NCBI RefSeq assembly: GCF_028553725.1
Contig: NZ_CP067124.1
Coordinates: 310,001-374,000, forward strand
Origin: Paracoccus alcaliphilus
GTDB taxonomy: Bacteria; Pseudomonadota; Alphaproteobacteria; Rhodobacterales; Rhodobacteraceae
Length of the DNA stretch: 64,000 nucleotides
Direction of reading: 5' to 3'
This document shows, one piece after another, positions 47,363-56,270 of this stretch. The position numbers were made by a program, and so were the translations under genes. The notes below the pieces were generated by a model. It was given only the letters and a program-made list of their open reading frames with translations. It did not search any database and was not told where the DNA came from. Position 1 is the stretch's first letter. Each line of letters opens with the position of its first letter.

Positions 47363-47578
47363 TCAGACTCCTTTTGATGTCTGCAAGTAAACGATTGAGT
47401 TGCGGCGCCGGGTCAGCGCCGCGATTTGGCTGTCGATGTCTGCAAGGGCGCGGGCCATCTCGGCATCGCTCTTGAAATGGACTTCCTCGCCGTTACTGTC
47501 GCGCGTGCTGCGAATGCCCGAGTAACGGGCATCCTGTAGGTCGTCGCGATAGCGCCGCAGGGCTGACAGGTCGGCCAC
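47363..47578 (-). CDS. gpW-like phage head-tail joining protein
   Basis: 71 residues from a GTG start 2 bp after the capsid stop (VADLSALRRYRDDLQDARYS start). The SDAEMARALADIDSQIAAL segment is typical of gpW-family head-tail connectors. Order capsid, gpW, DUF2190 is a known phage arrangement. Confidence 0.8.
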   Translation of the reverse strand: MADLSALRRYRDDLQDARYSGIRSTRDSNGEEVHFKSDAEMARALADIDSQIAALTRRRNSIVYLQTSKGV

Positions 47579-47580
47579 GA

Positions 47581-48396
47581 TCAAGCCCCCGCGTTGCGAT
47601 AGGCGCCGCGATGATCGACAGCACCGCAACCGAAGTCGAGAACCACGCGGAACTCCCGGCCCAATACCTCCCAACCGTCGCGGGATGCCAGTTGCGGCCC
47701 TTGCGCGCTGGACAGATAGGCATATTCCAGCACCGGGGCGGTTGCCGGATCGCCAAAGACGAACCAAGCGGGACCGCTCAGCCGGGGTTCAACAAGAACC
47801 TGCAACCGGCCCGCCATTGCGTTCACGTCGCTGGTGCTGACAGCGTAAATGGCGCTGAGGATCTTTTCTGCGTTGGTTTCGTTCTCGGGGCTGACCAGCA
47901 GGAATTTCGGCGTGACGTTCACCGGGGTTTCGCCGTCGAGTCCCTTCTGGCGGCGCAGCGCAAGGCGGGCATCGCTCAGCGGGTCATCTTCGGCGGTCAG
48001 TTCCAGCGGGCCGGGATCGGTTGCGACGTTGCCGTGATCGGCATGGAACAGCGGCAAGCCGTCATCCATCGTCACGCCGGCGCCGCCGTTCGCCAGCAGA
48101 AGGCCCAACAGTTGCTTGGCTTCGGCTTCAGCAGCAGCGGTGCCCATCATTTCGCCCCAACGGCCGAACGCCCCCAGGTCATCATTGACGATCGCCTTTC
48201 GCGACAGGCTGAACATGCCGCCGAACGTTTCCAGCGAATAACCTTCCTTCGCCTCGCCCGTGGTCATCGCCTGAATCTCGCCGTGCTCAGAAACGGGTTT
48301 CAGGCCGCTGAACTCGCCCAGCTTCAGAATCGACAGCGCGCGAAAATCGCTGGCGGTTCGCTGGCGCGCAAGCTGTTTCAGCGGCGATTGCGCCCG
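47581..48396 (-). pseudogene. Phage major capsid protein, C-terminal part only
   Basis: About 270 residues of a Mu-gpT-like or protease/capsid-fusion major head protein (LARQRTASDFRALSILKLGE start of homology, then FSLSRKAIVNDDLGAF and PLFHADHGN). The N-terminal portion and any protease part are missing. At about 48390-48400 the sequence passes directly into the plus-strand DUF4123 gene, so a recombination junction truncates it. The frame stays open past the junction only by chance. Confidence 0.82.
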
Positions 48397-48441
48397 GCCA
48401 CCCGATATCGCGAAGAAGAGCTTGAAGCCGAACTGGAACGT

Positions 48442-49293
48442 ATGCTCCGCGACGACACGCGGGCCTGCTTTGCCCTTGTCGATGGAGCCAGCTTCCCGGG
48501 TCTTGCAGAACTGCTCGACGCATCCTCGCTCGAACATGATTGCCTCTTTCGGGGAACGGCGCGAGACACTGCCGGCGCCGTTGCACCCTGGATTATTCGG
48601 ATAGGGTCACACGATACCGTCAGCCGCCGCCTGGTTAGAGCGGCCCTCGGCAAGCAGGGTGGATACCCTGCAGCTCCGACGATGATCCTGAACACCGAGC
48701 ATTCGATCGATGAGGTCGGACGCCATTTTCGGCGCCTGACGCGCGTCAGGGCGGAAAGCGATGGTCGATGGCTGTATTTCCGCTACACCGATCCTCACAC
48801 GATGGACGATCTGCGGGCATCCATGAATCCCGAAGACGCCGCTGCCGTGCTGGGACCCTATGCGCCAGTGGTTCTGCATCCCGCCGGGGCTTTCCGCCTG
48901 GCGCGCCGCCACCTCCGGTCCGAAGCCCGAAGCAACAGTTTCGCGTTCAGGCTGGCCGACAGACATGTCAGGGCCATGCGCCATCGTCAGCGCGCGCGTT
49001 TTGCGCAGGTTGTTGCAGGGGATCTGGCGGCTCTCGTGCCCAACATGAGAAGATCGGCGATCGAGGAACTCGTCCGCCGGGGCATGGATCTTTGCCGCGA
49101 CACGGGCATGTTCCAGCAGGACAGCACGGCAGGCTATATCCTTCTCTCGGGGCTTCTTGGCCCGCGCTTCACGCAAACCTATAGTCGATACGCACCAATC
49201 CTTGACCCCCGCCGCAGCGAAACGGAGCGAAAGACCATGATCCACAGCACCCTTTCCGAGGTCCAGAAACGGAGCCTGTCCAATGGCCGGTGA
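48442..49293 (+). CDS. DUF4123 T6SS effector adaptor
   Basis: 283 residues from the first ATG. The DUF4123 pattern is clear: CFALVDGASFPGLAELLDA near the start, APWIIRIG, and LYFRYTDPHTMDDLRASM, then FGPY-like VLGPYAPVVLHP. DUF4123 proteins load effectors onto VgrG. In-frame sequence upstream (REEELEAELER, from about 48388) looks like genuine helix, so the original start may have been lost or moved at the prophage junction. The effector gene overlaps its end by 11 bases. No vgrG is attached. Confidence 0.82.
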   Translation: MLRDDTRACFALVDGASFPGLAELLDASSLEHDCLFRGTARDTAGAVAPWIIRIGSHDTVSRRLVRAALGKQGGYPAAPTMILNTEHSIDEVGRHFRRLTRVRAESDGRWLYFRYTDPHTMDDLRASMNPEDAAAVLGPYAPVVLHPAGAFRLARRHLRSEARSNSFAFRLADRHVRAMRHRQRARFAQVVAGDLAALVPNMRRSAIEELVRRGMDLCRDTGMFQQDSTAGYILLSGLLGPRFTQTYSRYAPILDPRRSETERKTMIHSTLSEVQKRSLSNGR

Positions 49294-50713
49294 TGCCGCC
49301 AGCGAGGTGATGGAAGGATATCCCGCCGCGCCGGTTGGCGGCACATCCCTGCAGTGCCGGCAGGGCAACCGGCTATGGCTGGAAAACCTGAGCGGGCGCG
49401 ACGCGTCGGTCGCCGTGACAGTCGGATCGGAGACCAGCCAGATCCTTCCGCAGACGGCATCCGACTTCACGCTGTTGACAAACACGCTTGCGGGCAGTTC
49501 CGGCTCCGTTTCCATCGCGATCAATGGACAAAGCTGCACTCCGATCGCGGGCCTTCGCCCGGAATTGCTGACCTGCCCCGAGGATGTGACGGTCGGCCTT
49601 GTCACCGGGCGGGCCAGAACAACCCCCAACCCGCTGAGCGGCGCCGAACGCGGCATACCCGTGGAACTGAATGCCGCCGAGGCGGATCTTTCGCAGTTCC
49701 TGCCCGATGGCATGACGGTCGCGAACACCGAGATCGACATGGTTTTCGTCGGAATGGCCGCCGAGGGGCCAGGCGCGATGCCGCCGGGCCTCCATGATGT
49801 CGACAGCACCTCGGATGCGGAGGCCCAATGGCTTGCCCAGTCGCTGATCTCGAACACGATCAGCAGCGTGGGCAATGAAGCTGGGGTGGTCATCTCCTTC
49901 GGGCTCCAGACAGGGCAGAGCAGTCCCGGACAGGTTCGCACCGCGCTGAAGGAGGTGATCTGGAACGGGCGATTCTACGTCAGACAGATCGCCGCATGGG
50001 GCGGGCAAAGCGCGATCATCTTCAAGGGGGCTGCCCGATCCCGCAGCTTTCTGACGGCGATTTCCTATGGCTTGCGAAACAGCAAGATGAGCTATCTCAG
50101 CAGCTATGCCCTGGGCATGGAGGCGGTGCAGAACCCCTCGGCCCGAAGCATCGGTCAGGTCGCGCAAACTGCCGCGAAGGGCAACCTGATCGGCTTTGTC
50201 ATCGCCAGCCATTCCGATGTCAGCGAGTTCATCCGGCGCGAGGATCCCGAGAAGAACTGGGGGGAACTGCTGGGCGCCCTCAGCGTCACGTTTGTCAAGG
50301 TCTGGGCCGCCGGTTTTGTCGGGATTTTGGGCGCCGCTGCTGCAGCCTCAGTCGCGCTGGCGGTTGGTGCCGCGGCGGTGCCGGTGGCCGTGGTTGTCGG
50401 CCTGGGTGTCGGGATTGCCATCGGTGCCGGCCTTTTCTTTGATTGGCTTGACAACATAACGGGCTTCAAGGCCGCTGCGCGCAGGATCGGGCATAAATTC
50501 GGTCTGGCGGTCCAGAAAGGTTTCAGCGCGGTGTCGGCATTTGTCGAAAGGATTTCGACGAGTGCCGAAGGCATTATCGACGGGTGGTTCCAAAGCTTCA
50601 GCAACAACCTGCGCCAGAACGATCCGAACGGATGGTGCGCGCTGTTCTGTTCCAGTTCACTTGACCAGGCCCGCGCGTGGCAGAGAGCATTCACAGGGCG
50701 AGGCGGATGGTAG
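49283..50713 (+). CDS. Putative pore-forming T6SS effector
   Basis: 476 residues, no signal peptide. N-terminal beta-rich region (about 25-160), a mixed middle with GGQSAIIFKGAARSRSF, then DVSEFI...EDPEKNWGELLG, followed by a long hydrophobic hairpin (about 332-388, AGFVGILGAAAAASVALAVG, then GLGVGIAIGAGLFF), and an amphipathic C-terminal tail. A central hydrophobic hairpin after charged helices is the layout of colicin-like pore formers. Position between a DUF4123 adaptor and a multi-spanning membrane protein supports a membrane-acting effector. Family not recognised; function inferred. Confidence 0.65.
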   Translation: MAGDAASEVMEGYPAAPVGGTSLQCRQGNRLWLENLSGRDASVAVTVGSETSQILPQTASDFTLLTNTLAGSSGSVSIAINGQSCTPIAGLRPELLTCPEDVTVGLVTGRARTTPNPLSGAERGIPVELNAAEADLSQFLPDGMTVANTEIDMVFVGMAAEGPGAMPPGLHDVDSTSDAEAQWLAQSLISNTISSVGNEAGVVISFGLQTGQSSPGQVRTALKEVIWNGRFYVRQIAAWGGQSAIIFKGAARSRSFLTAISYGLRNSKMSYLSSYALGMEAVQNPSARSIGQVAQTAAKGNLIGFVIASHSDVSEFIRREDPEKNWGELLGALSVTFVKVWAAGFVGILGAAAAASVALAVGAAAVPVAVVVGLGVGIAIGAGLFFDWLDNITGFKAAARRIGHKFGLAVQKGFSAVSAFVERISTSAEGIIDGWFQSFSNNLRQNDPNGWCALFCSSSLDQARAWQRAFTGRGGW

Positions 50714-51465
50714 AGAAGGCTCGCACGTCGGGGCCCATATTGCCCACGGATAAAGGATTTACATTTCTTGGCTGTATCATGCTGTTGGTGCCAGCCTTGC
50801 TGGCTGCGGGCGCCGCCTTTGCGCCGACCGCTCGCGGGCCATGGATAGCTTCGGCATTCCTGTTGCCACCGATCCTCTTTGCCGTTGTTCGCGGAGTAGA
50901 GCGGCGTTCTTCGGGCTATCGGATGGCCACGGCTCTTGCCGTCCTGCCCATGGCCGGCATTCTTGGAATCGTGGCGGCATTCCTGTTGCCCTTCGCCTTT
51001 GTCGGTCTGGACGCACCGTTTCTGTGGTGGCTGTGGATTGCCCTCGGGGCCGCGCTGTCTGCCGGCATTCTCGTCGGCCTGGCACGCCACGATCCCGATG
51101 ATCAGAAACGGCTCATATCCCGGCGGTACAGGCCAGAAAACGGACACCTGACAATCGACCCCGACAAGACCGGAGTAATGGCCATGCGGGCCAGCACCGG
51201 CTCGCCTGCGATCGACATATTGCTGAAAGTCCTCTGGTGGTTCTACTCGGGCCTGATCATTGTGGGCATGTTCTTGGGCGGAGGAGCTGGCTTCGTCCTG
51301 TCCGATGTTCTGGGGGGCCTTCTGGTGCCGCCGCCAGGAGTGGACATGAGGGTGCTGATCATCGAGGGCGTTGCCCTGATCGCAATAGGTCCATTGGGCA
51401 TGATCATGCCATCCTTGTGGCGAGGATGGAGAGAGGTCGCCCGGTTGGAAAAGCTTGCGCGCTGA
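50707..51465 (+). CDS. Multi-spanning membrane protein, putative immunity
   Basis: 252 residues, about six membrane helices with two pairs near the N-terminus and two near the C-terminus, and a soluble loop (about 125-165, YRPENGHLTIDPDKTG). The start overlaps the effector stop (ATGGTAG), so the two are translationally coupled. A polytopic inner-membrane partner is what pore-forming toxins require as immunity. Inference from position and topology. Confidence 0.65.
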   Translation: MVEKARTSGPILPTDKGFTFLGCIMLLVPALLAAGAAFAPTARGPWIASAFLLPPILFAVVRGVERRSSGYRMATALAVLPMAGILGIVAAFLLPFAFVGLDAPFLWWLWIALGAALSAGILVGLARHDPDDQKRLISRRYRPENGHLTIDPDKTGVMAMRASTGSPAIDILLKVLWWFYSGLIIVGMFLGGGAGFVLSDVLGGLLVPPPGVDMRVLIIEGVALIAIGPLGMIMPSLWRGWREVARLEKLAR

Positions 51466-51567
51466 TGGGCGGGAAGCGGTCTGACGGCCGCGCGGCATGG
51501 CGCTAATGGCCGGTTGCGCCTTGTTCTTGGCTCGCTTTCGGTGTACGAACAGACAGGGAACAGGGAC

Positions 51568-52074
51568 ATGACCATAGGATACGACGGACGCAGCATCGCT
51601 AACTTCGTGCTCGATTTCTGTGAGAGGAATGGCCGAACGGTCACAAACCTTTCGTTGCAGAAAATCGTATACTTCTGTCATGTCTGGTCACTGATCGAGC
51701 TTGGGAAGCCGCTGATCCGTCACAAATTCGAAGCTTGGGAATATGGGCCTGTGCTCCCCTATCTCTATAGAGAATTCAAAGGGTTCGACCGCTCGCCTAT
51801 TATGGGCCGAGCAAAACAGATCGACCCGATGACCGGGCAGCATCGCATTGTCGAATGTAGCTTTGACCATGAGACGGATGTAATGCTGAGCAAGATCGTC
51901 GCATTCTACTCTCGGTTACGCGCAAGCGATCTTGTAGAACTTAGTCACGCGGAGGGAGGGCCGTGGCACGCTGTTTGGAATCATGGTGGAAAAGTGAACC
52001 CCGGCATGAAGTTAGACGACGTGGCGATTCGTGACTTTTACTCTAGGGCCGTGCGGCCTTACTCTTTGCAATAA
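51568..52074 (+). CDS. Panacea (DUF4065) domain antitoxin
   Basis: 168 residues. The Panacea/SocA-like domain is clear: ANFVLDFCERNGRTVTNLSL, then QKIVYFCHVWSL, FEAWEYGPVLPYLYREF, and GPWHAVWNHGGK. These domains neutralise many unrelated toxins encoded next door. Start at 51568 has AGGGA upstream. The base composition is AT-richer than its surroundings. Its stop is followed by AAAGGA and then an IS630 element; the gene beyond the IS is the presumed partner. Confidence 0.85.
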   Translation: MTIGYDGRSIANFVLDFCERNGRTVTNLSLQKIVYFCHVWSLIELGKPLIRHKFEAWEYGPVLPYLYREFKGFDRSPIMGRAKQIDPMTGQHRIVECSFDHETDVMLSKIVAFYSRLRASDLVELSHAEGGPWHAVWNHGGKVNPGMKLDDVAIRDFYSRAVRPYSLQ

Positions 52075-52082
52075 AAGGACTA

Positions 52083-53136
52083 AAGCATTTCTACTGAACC
52101 CTGAATCGTTTGGGGTTCCGTCGCAGCGCGGATCGTGATTCCCTTCTGTCTGGGAGGATGGATCATGTCAGCACCATTGCCGTCGGCCCTCCGGACGCGG
52201 TTTCAGCTATATATCGAGGAGGGTTTAAGCGGTCGGGCGGCGGCGCTGCGGCTGAAACTCTCGCCGGCGACCGGAGCACGTTGGGGCCGGGCGATCAGGA
52301 CCAGGGGGCATGCCGAACCATTGCCCCAGGGACGTCCCAAAGGGCATGGAAAGCTTGCCCCGCACCGGGCCTTTTTCGAGGAACTGCTCGCACAGGATCC
52401 CGACATCACGCTGTTCGAACTCAGGGACGCGCTGGTCGCAGCGGAAGGCGTTCGTGTCCATCACTCGTCCATTGCCAGTCTGCTGTCGCGGCTTGGGTTC
52501 ACCTATAAAAAAAGTCGCTGGTGGCCGCCGAACGCCGCGGTGCCAGGGTAAGACAGCGGCGAACCGACTGGTTCGAGCATCGCTTGCCAGCCATCGCGGA
52601 TCGGCCGGAACGCGTGGTTTTCATAGACGAGACCTCGGTGAAGACCAATCTCACCCGTCTGCGGGGTCGTGCCCTGCGCGGCACACGCCTGACCATGGAT
52701 GCGCCCTTCGGCAGCTGGGGAACACAGACCCTGATCGCCGGGCTCACACCGGATGCCCTGATTGCGCCCTGGTGCATCCGGGGCGCAATGGACGGCCCCG
52801 CCTTCGCAGCCTGGGTTCGCGAGGTCCTGATCCCGGAGATCGAGCCGGGAACCGTGGTGATCCTCGACAACCTTGCCACCCACCACAACAAGCAGGCTGC
52901 CGAGGCTCTGCGTGCCCATCGCTGCTGGTTTCTCTATCTGCCGCCATATTCGCCGGACCTGAACCCCATCGAAATGGCATTCGCAAAACTCAAGGCGCAC
53001 CTGCGCAGGATCGGGGCAAGAACATTTACCGACGTCTTCAAGGCCATCGGCGAAGTCTGTGATCTCTTCGATCCCGGCGAATGTTGGAACTACTTCAAGG
53101 CCGCAGGATATGTCGCAGGTTAAAACAGAAATGCTT
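52083..53136 (+). mobile_element. IS630-family insertion sequence, complete
   Basis: Bounded by perfect 12-bp inverted repeats that include the TA (TAAAGCATTTCT at 52081-52092, AGAAATGCTTTA at 53127-53138) and by TA dinucleotides (52081-52082 and 53137-53138), the target duplication typical of IS630. One transposase gene in two frames. It separates the Panacea gene from the next ORF. Confidence 0.93.
52165..53123 (+). CDS. IS630 transposase, made by frameshift in an A7 run
   Basis: The first frame (from ATG 52165) gives the helix-turn-helix part (LRTRFQLYIEEGLSGRAAAL) up to GFTYKK. The second frame gives the DDE catalytic part: first Asp in VVFIDETSVKTNL, second in VILDNLATHHN, Glu in YLPPYSPDLNPIE. 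The frames join at seven A residues (52507-52513), where a -1 shift restores YKKSLVAAERR. Slippage at such runs is common in IS630 elements, so the gene may be functional. Confidence 0.9.
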
Positions 53137-53141
53137 TAGGC

Positions 53142-53531
53142 ATGGCACAACTTCGCGTCCCCTCCGTCCAACATTTGGCACGAAACTGGAGCGGCAACCC
53201 ACAGTTAATCTCGCGCGCCCTCGTGCGGCTGGTCAGGAATCCTCCGACCTTCAGTTATAACCCGCTCTATGGTGCTGTCAGGGATATGCTTGTTTTAGGT
53301 GTTCCCTACGAAGATGTCGTCAGGGGCATCCAGAAGATTAAGCGTGAAAGTGTCAGGCAGAACCTTCTCAGTGTGCTCCCGCTGATCCGCGATCATTTTT
53401 CTGGAATTTCACCAGACTACTACCAGACCATCGACAAGCGCTATTACCCGGTGGGGCGCGGGTTGATGGTAGGGCATCCCTCCATTCCTGAGAAAGGATC
53501 GCACCATCAAACCGTGGGATCAAACAGCTAG
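53142..53531 (+). CDS. Probable Panacea partner (toxin) gene, truncated
   Basis: 129 codons, MAQLRVPSVQHLARNWSGNP start, then NPPTFSYNPLYGAVRDMLVLGVPYE. The ATG lies 3 bp beyond the IS630 target TA; removing the element would put AAAGGA (from 52074) 6 bases before it, giving normal spacing. The C-terminal end (after about residue 110, GLMV) changes character and runs into IS-like debris, so the gene is probably cut short. I cannot name the family. It is presumed the toxin cognate to the Panacea antitoxin, now doubly disrupted. Confidence 0.6.
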   Translation: MAQLRVPSVQHLARNWSGNPQLISRALVRLVRNPPTFSYNPLYGAVRDMLVLGVPYEDVVRGIQKIKRESVRQNLLSVLPLIRDHFSGISPDYYQTIDKRYYPVGRGLMVGHPSIPEKGSHHQTVGSNS

Positions 53532-53763
53532 GTTCCACACTCATTGATTCTAAACGACTGCGGCGAGTGCGGTGGCAGACATGTAGGCGATGGGGCACCT
53601 GTCGTGTCGTGTTGCAGCCCGCCTCCAGCCCTTTAGCAATGGTGTGCACCCCGGTTGCTCAGGTCGAGTGTATGCCGCAATCCGCCCCTGTCCGGGGTGG
53701 TTTCGGGATGGCACGATGAAGCAATGCTTTTGATCTGGCGCCGCTCTGTCGCGGCATCGGGTG
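53532..53763. mobile_element. IS debris, no intact gene
   Basis: No coding region supported. GGTTCCACACTCATTGATT at 53531 onward is similar to GGCTCCAGACTCATTGATT at about 56083, and both are followed at a distance by GGCGATGGGGCACCTGTC. These are probably matching ends of IS5-type elements that once flanked the SulP/XRE segment. Confidence 0.5.
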
Positions 53764-55485
53764 TCACGTGGCGTCTTGGCGATCATCGGTGCGCCCAAGG
53801 ACGACCGTCAGCGCGTCCTCTATGGTCGTCGCGTAATGCACCAGCGGTCGCTTCAGGCCATGGGTCACGAATACCCGCTGGATATCGCGGCTGGCGCCCG
53901 TCAGCCACAGCGCCACACCGCGGCTATGCGCCTTGTGTGCAAGGCCCTCGATCATGTTGGCGCCGGTCGAGTCGAGGAAGGGCACGGCCGCGAAATCGAC
54001 GATCAGCGCCTTGTGGCTGTCCTGGATACGGTCCAGCACCGAACCGATGGAGGCCGTCGCACCGAAGAACAGCGCGCCCGTGATGCGATAGACCACGACC
54101 TCGGGATTCGCCGCCACATCCTCGGCATAGATCCCGCGCGGGTGGGCGGTGTCCGCCTCGTCCCGACCGACGAAGGGGGTGTGGGTATCGACGGCGGTGG
54201 TCCTGCTCATCCGCTGGATGAAGAGAACCGAGCCGAGCGCGAAGCCGACCACGATTGCCTCGGTCAGGTCGCGGAAGATGGTCAGCAAGAAGGTGGCACC
54301 AAGTACCGTCGCCTCGCCCCAGCCGGACCGGACAAGGATGGCGATGGCCGGTTTCTCGATCATGTTCCAGGCGACAACGGCAAGGACACCCGCAAGCGCA
54401 GCCAGCGGAATATAGGCGGCCAGCGGCGCTGCGACGAGCATGAACAGAAGCAGAAAGACCGCATGCAACATGCCGGCCACGGGTCCGTGCGCGCCCGAAC
54501 GCACATTGGTCGCCGTCCGCGCGATGGTCCCGGTGACGCAAAAGCCGCCGAAGATGGCCGAGCCGATATTGGCCGCGCCCTGAGCTACCAGTTCACAGTT
54601 CGACCGGTGCCGCCGGCCGGTCATGCCATCGGCGACAACCGCCGAAAGAAGCGATTCGATCGCCCCCAGCAGGGTGAAGGAGATCGCTGCCGGAAGCACC
54701 GCCATGATCCTGTCCGGCGACAGCTCCGGCAGTGCGGGGGCCAGCAGGGTCGAGGGAATCCCGCCGAACTTCGTGCCGATGGTCTGCACCGGCAGACCGA
54801 GGGCCGCCGTCGCAACCGCCGCCACGCCGACCGCGATCAGCATGCCCGGCCAATGCGGTCGCCACCGGCGCAGCCCAAGGATGATGCCGATGGTGGCCCC
54901 AGAGACCAGCATCGCGGCGGGCGCCAGACTGTCCCGCACCACCCACAGCGCCGGTATTTTTTCTAGAAGCTTGCCCGGCTCATGTTCCAATGTCAGGCCG
55001 AAGAGTTCCTTGATCTGGCTGGCGAAGATGATGACCGCGATTCCGGCGGTGAAGCCGACCGTCACCGGGAAGGGAATGAACTTGATGAAGGTGCCAAGTC
55101 GCAGAAAGCCGACAGCCGCCAGCATCAGACCCGACAGGAAGGTGGCAAGGATCAACCCCTCCATTCCATGTTGGGCGACGGTCGCTGCGACCAGGACGAT
55201 GAAGGCCCCGGCCGGGCCACCAACCTGAAACCGAGAGCCGCCGAGAAGCGAGACGAGGAAACCGCCGACGATGGCCGTGTAAAGCCCCTGTGCCGGGGTC
55301 GCGCCGGAGGCAATGGCGATGGCCATCGACAGAGGCAGTGCGACGATGGCGACCGTCAGGCCGGCGATGGCATCGGCGCGCAACTGCGTCAGGCCATAGC
55401 CCTCGCGCAGGACGGTTACCAGCTTCGGGGTGTAAAGCTCGGCAAAGCTGGGTGCATCGCCATGTTTACGGGTCTTGTCTTTCAT
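53764..55485 (-). CDS. SulP-family anion transporter with STAS domain
   Basis: 573 residues. The SulP signature is present in the first membrane region (RADAIAGLTVAIVALPLSMA, then ASGATPAQGLYTAIVGG), about 11 membrane segments, and a cytosolic C-terminal STAS domain (about 460-560: ALIVDFAAVPFLDSTGAN). Substrate could be sulfate, bicarbonate or another anion. An XRE-type regulator lies just upstream on the same strand. Confidence 0.93.
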   Translation of the reverse strand: MKDKTRKHGDAPSFAELYTPKLVTVLREGYGLTQLRADAIAGLTVAIVALPLSMAIAIASGATPAQGLYTAIVGGFLVSLLGGSRFQVGGPAGAFIVLVAATVAQHGMEGLILATFLSGLMLAAVGFLRLGTFIKFIPFPVTVGFTAGIAVIIFASQIKELFGLTLEHEPGKLLEKIPALWVVRDSLAPAAMLVSGATIGIILGLRRWRPHWPGMLIAVGVAAVATAALGLPVQTIGTKFGGIPSTLLAPALPELSPDRIMAVLPAAISFTLLGAIESLLSAVVADGMTGRRHRSNCELVAQGAANIGSAIFGGFCVTGTIARTATNVRSGAHGPVAGMLHAVFLLLFMLVAAPLAAYIPLAALAGVLAVVAWNMIEKPAIAILVRSGWGEATVLGATFLLTIFRDLTEAIVVGFALGSVLFIQRMSRTTAVDTHTPFVGRDEADTAHPRGIYAEDVAANPEVVVYRITGALFFGATASIGSVLDRIQDSHKALIVDFAAVPFLDSTGANMIEGLAHKAHSRGVALWLTGASRDIQRVFVTHGLKRPLVHYATTIEDALTVVLGRTDDRQDAT

Positions 55486-55560
55486 CAGGGCCGCACCTTG
55501 TCTGGGTGTGCGGCGGGATCGTCGGCTTGTCGTCGGCGGTCGCCGTCGCGGAATCTGTCT

Positions 55561-55821
55561 TCAGGGTTTCGGGGTTGGAGATATCAGGCGGACGCCACGT
55601 CCGCCTGCCGTGCTGGTTGTGCCTTCTCCGATCAACTCGACCCCCGCCCGTTCCAGCGCGCCGACAACCCTGGTCAGACTATCGACCACGCCACGAACAT
55701 TGCCCGTGCTCGCCTCCATGCGCTGGATCGTCGGAACCGACAGGCCGGAAAGCTCGGCCAGAGTTTTCTGGTCGATGCCAAGAAGAACACGCGCGGCGCG
55801 CATCTGGGGGCCAGTGATCAT
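55561..55821 (-). CDS. XRE-family helix-turn-helix regulator
   Basis: 86 residues. HTH of the XRE type: QMRAARVLLGIDQKTLAELS, then GLSVPTIQRMEAS. The C-terminal part (VDSLTRVVGALERAGVELIG) is seen in many one-domain Cro/CI regulators that precede transporters. ATG at 55821 with AAGGA 9 bases upstream; longer in-frame starts lack one. 75 bp before sulP on the same strand, so likely co-transcribed and possibly controlling it. Confidence 0.85.
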   Translation of the reverse strand: MITGPQMRAARVLLGIDQKTLAELSGLSVPTIQRMEASTGNVRGVVDSLTRVVGALERAGVELIGEGTTSTAGGRGVRLISPTPKP

Positions 55822-56270
55822 GGGTATATCCTTAGGGGACATGACCGATATGAACCATGCATAATGATATGTCAAATATCATTATAGGTATGTAAAACAT
55901 ATATACAGGTGATCTTGCGCCTTGATTGGCGGCTGTGTCTGAAAGCCTGTGAAACGAGTGGTTCGGCGATCGTATCGCGTGGCGAAACGACGGAAATTCC
56001 TGAGGCGGCCACGGTTTCACTCAGACGCGAAACTGGAGTGGTCTATCGTCGCAAAAAGGCTAAGGCCGCTCTGCTTCGGGTCAGGCTCCAGACTCATTGA
56101 TTTCAGCGTCAGAACAGGACGGTTGCGCAAGCACGATAGCTGGGAGGAAGGCGATGGGGCACCTGTCCCTGACGAACATTGGCAGCGGATCGAGGGTCAT
56201 CTCCCCGGCCGGATGGGGCCTGCCGCCAGCTTCTGATCGGGGTTTTGACGGACCGCATTTCTGTCAGGTT
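55822..56270. mobile_element. Gene-free stretch with IS5-family fragments
   Basis: On the minus strand at about 55918-56013 the reading RLRNFRRFATRYDRRTTRF is the C-terminal signature of an IS5-type transposase, cut by a stop upstream. On the plus strand at about 56140-56236, PVPDEHWQRIEGHLPGRMGP is the N-terminus of another IS5-type transposase, cut short. An IS end (GGCTCCAGACTCATTGATT) lies at about 56083. At 55860-55910 is an AT-rich stretch that probably carries the XRE promoter. No intact gene. Confidence 0.65.

Noticed and set aside
47611..48387. N-terminal extension of the DUF4123 frame to 47611
   Set aside because: This part is antisense to the phage capsid and gpW genes, which have clear homology; the frame is open only by chance.
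52165..53123. Transposase as a pseudogene
   Set aside because: The frame change occurs at a seven-A run typical of IS630 slippage and the catalytic residues and ends are intact.
53550..54083. Small ORFs on both strands around the end of sulP
   Set aside because: No ribosome-binding sites or family features, and they overlap the sulP coding region or IS debris.
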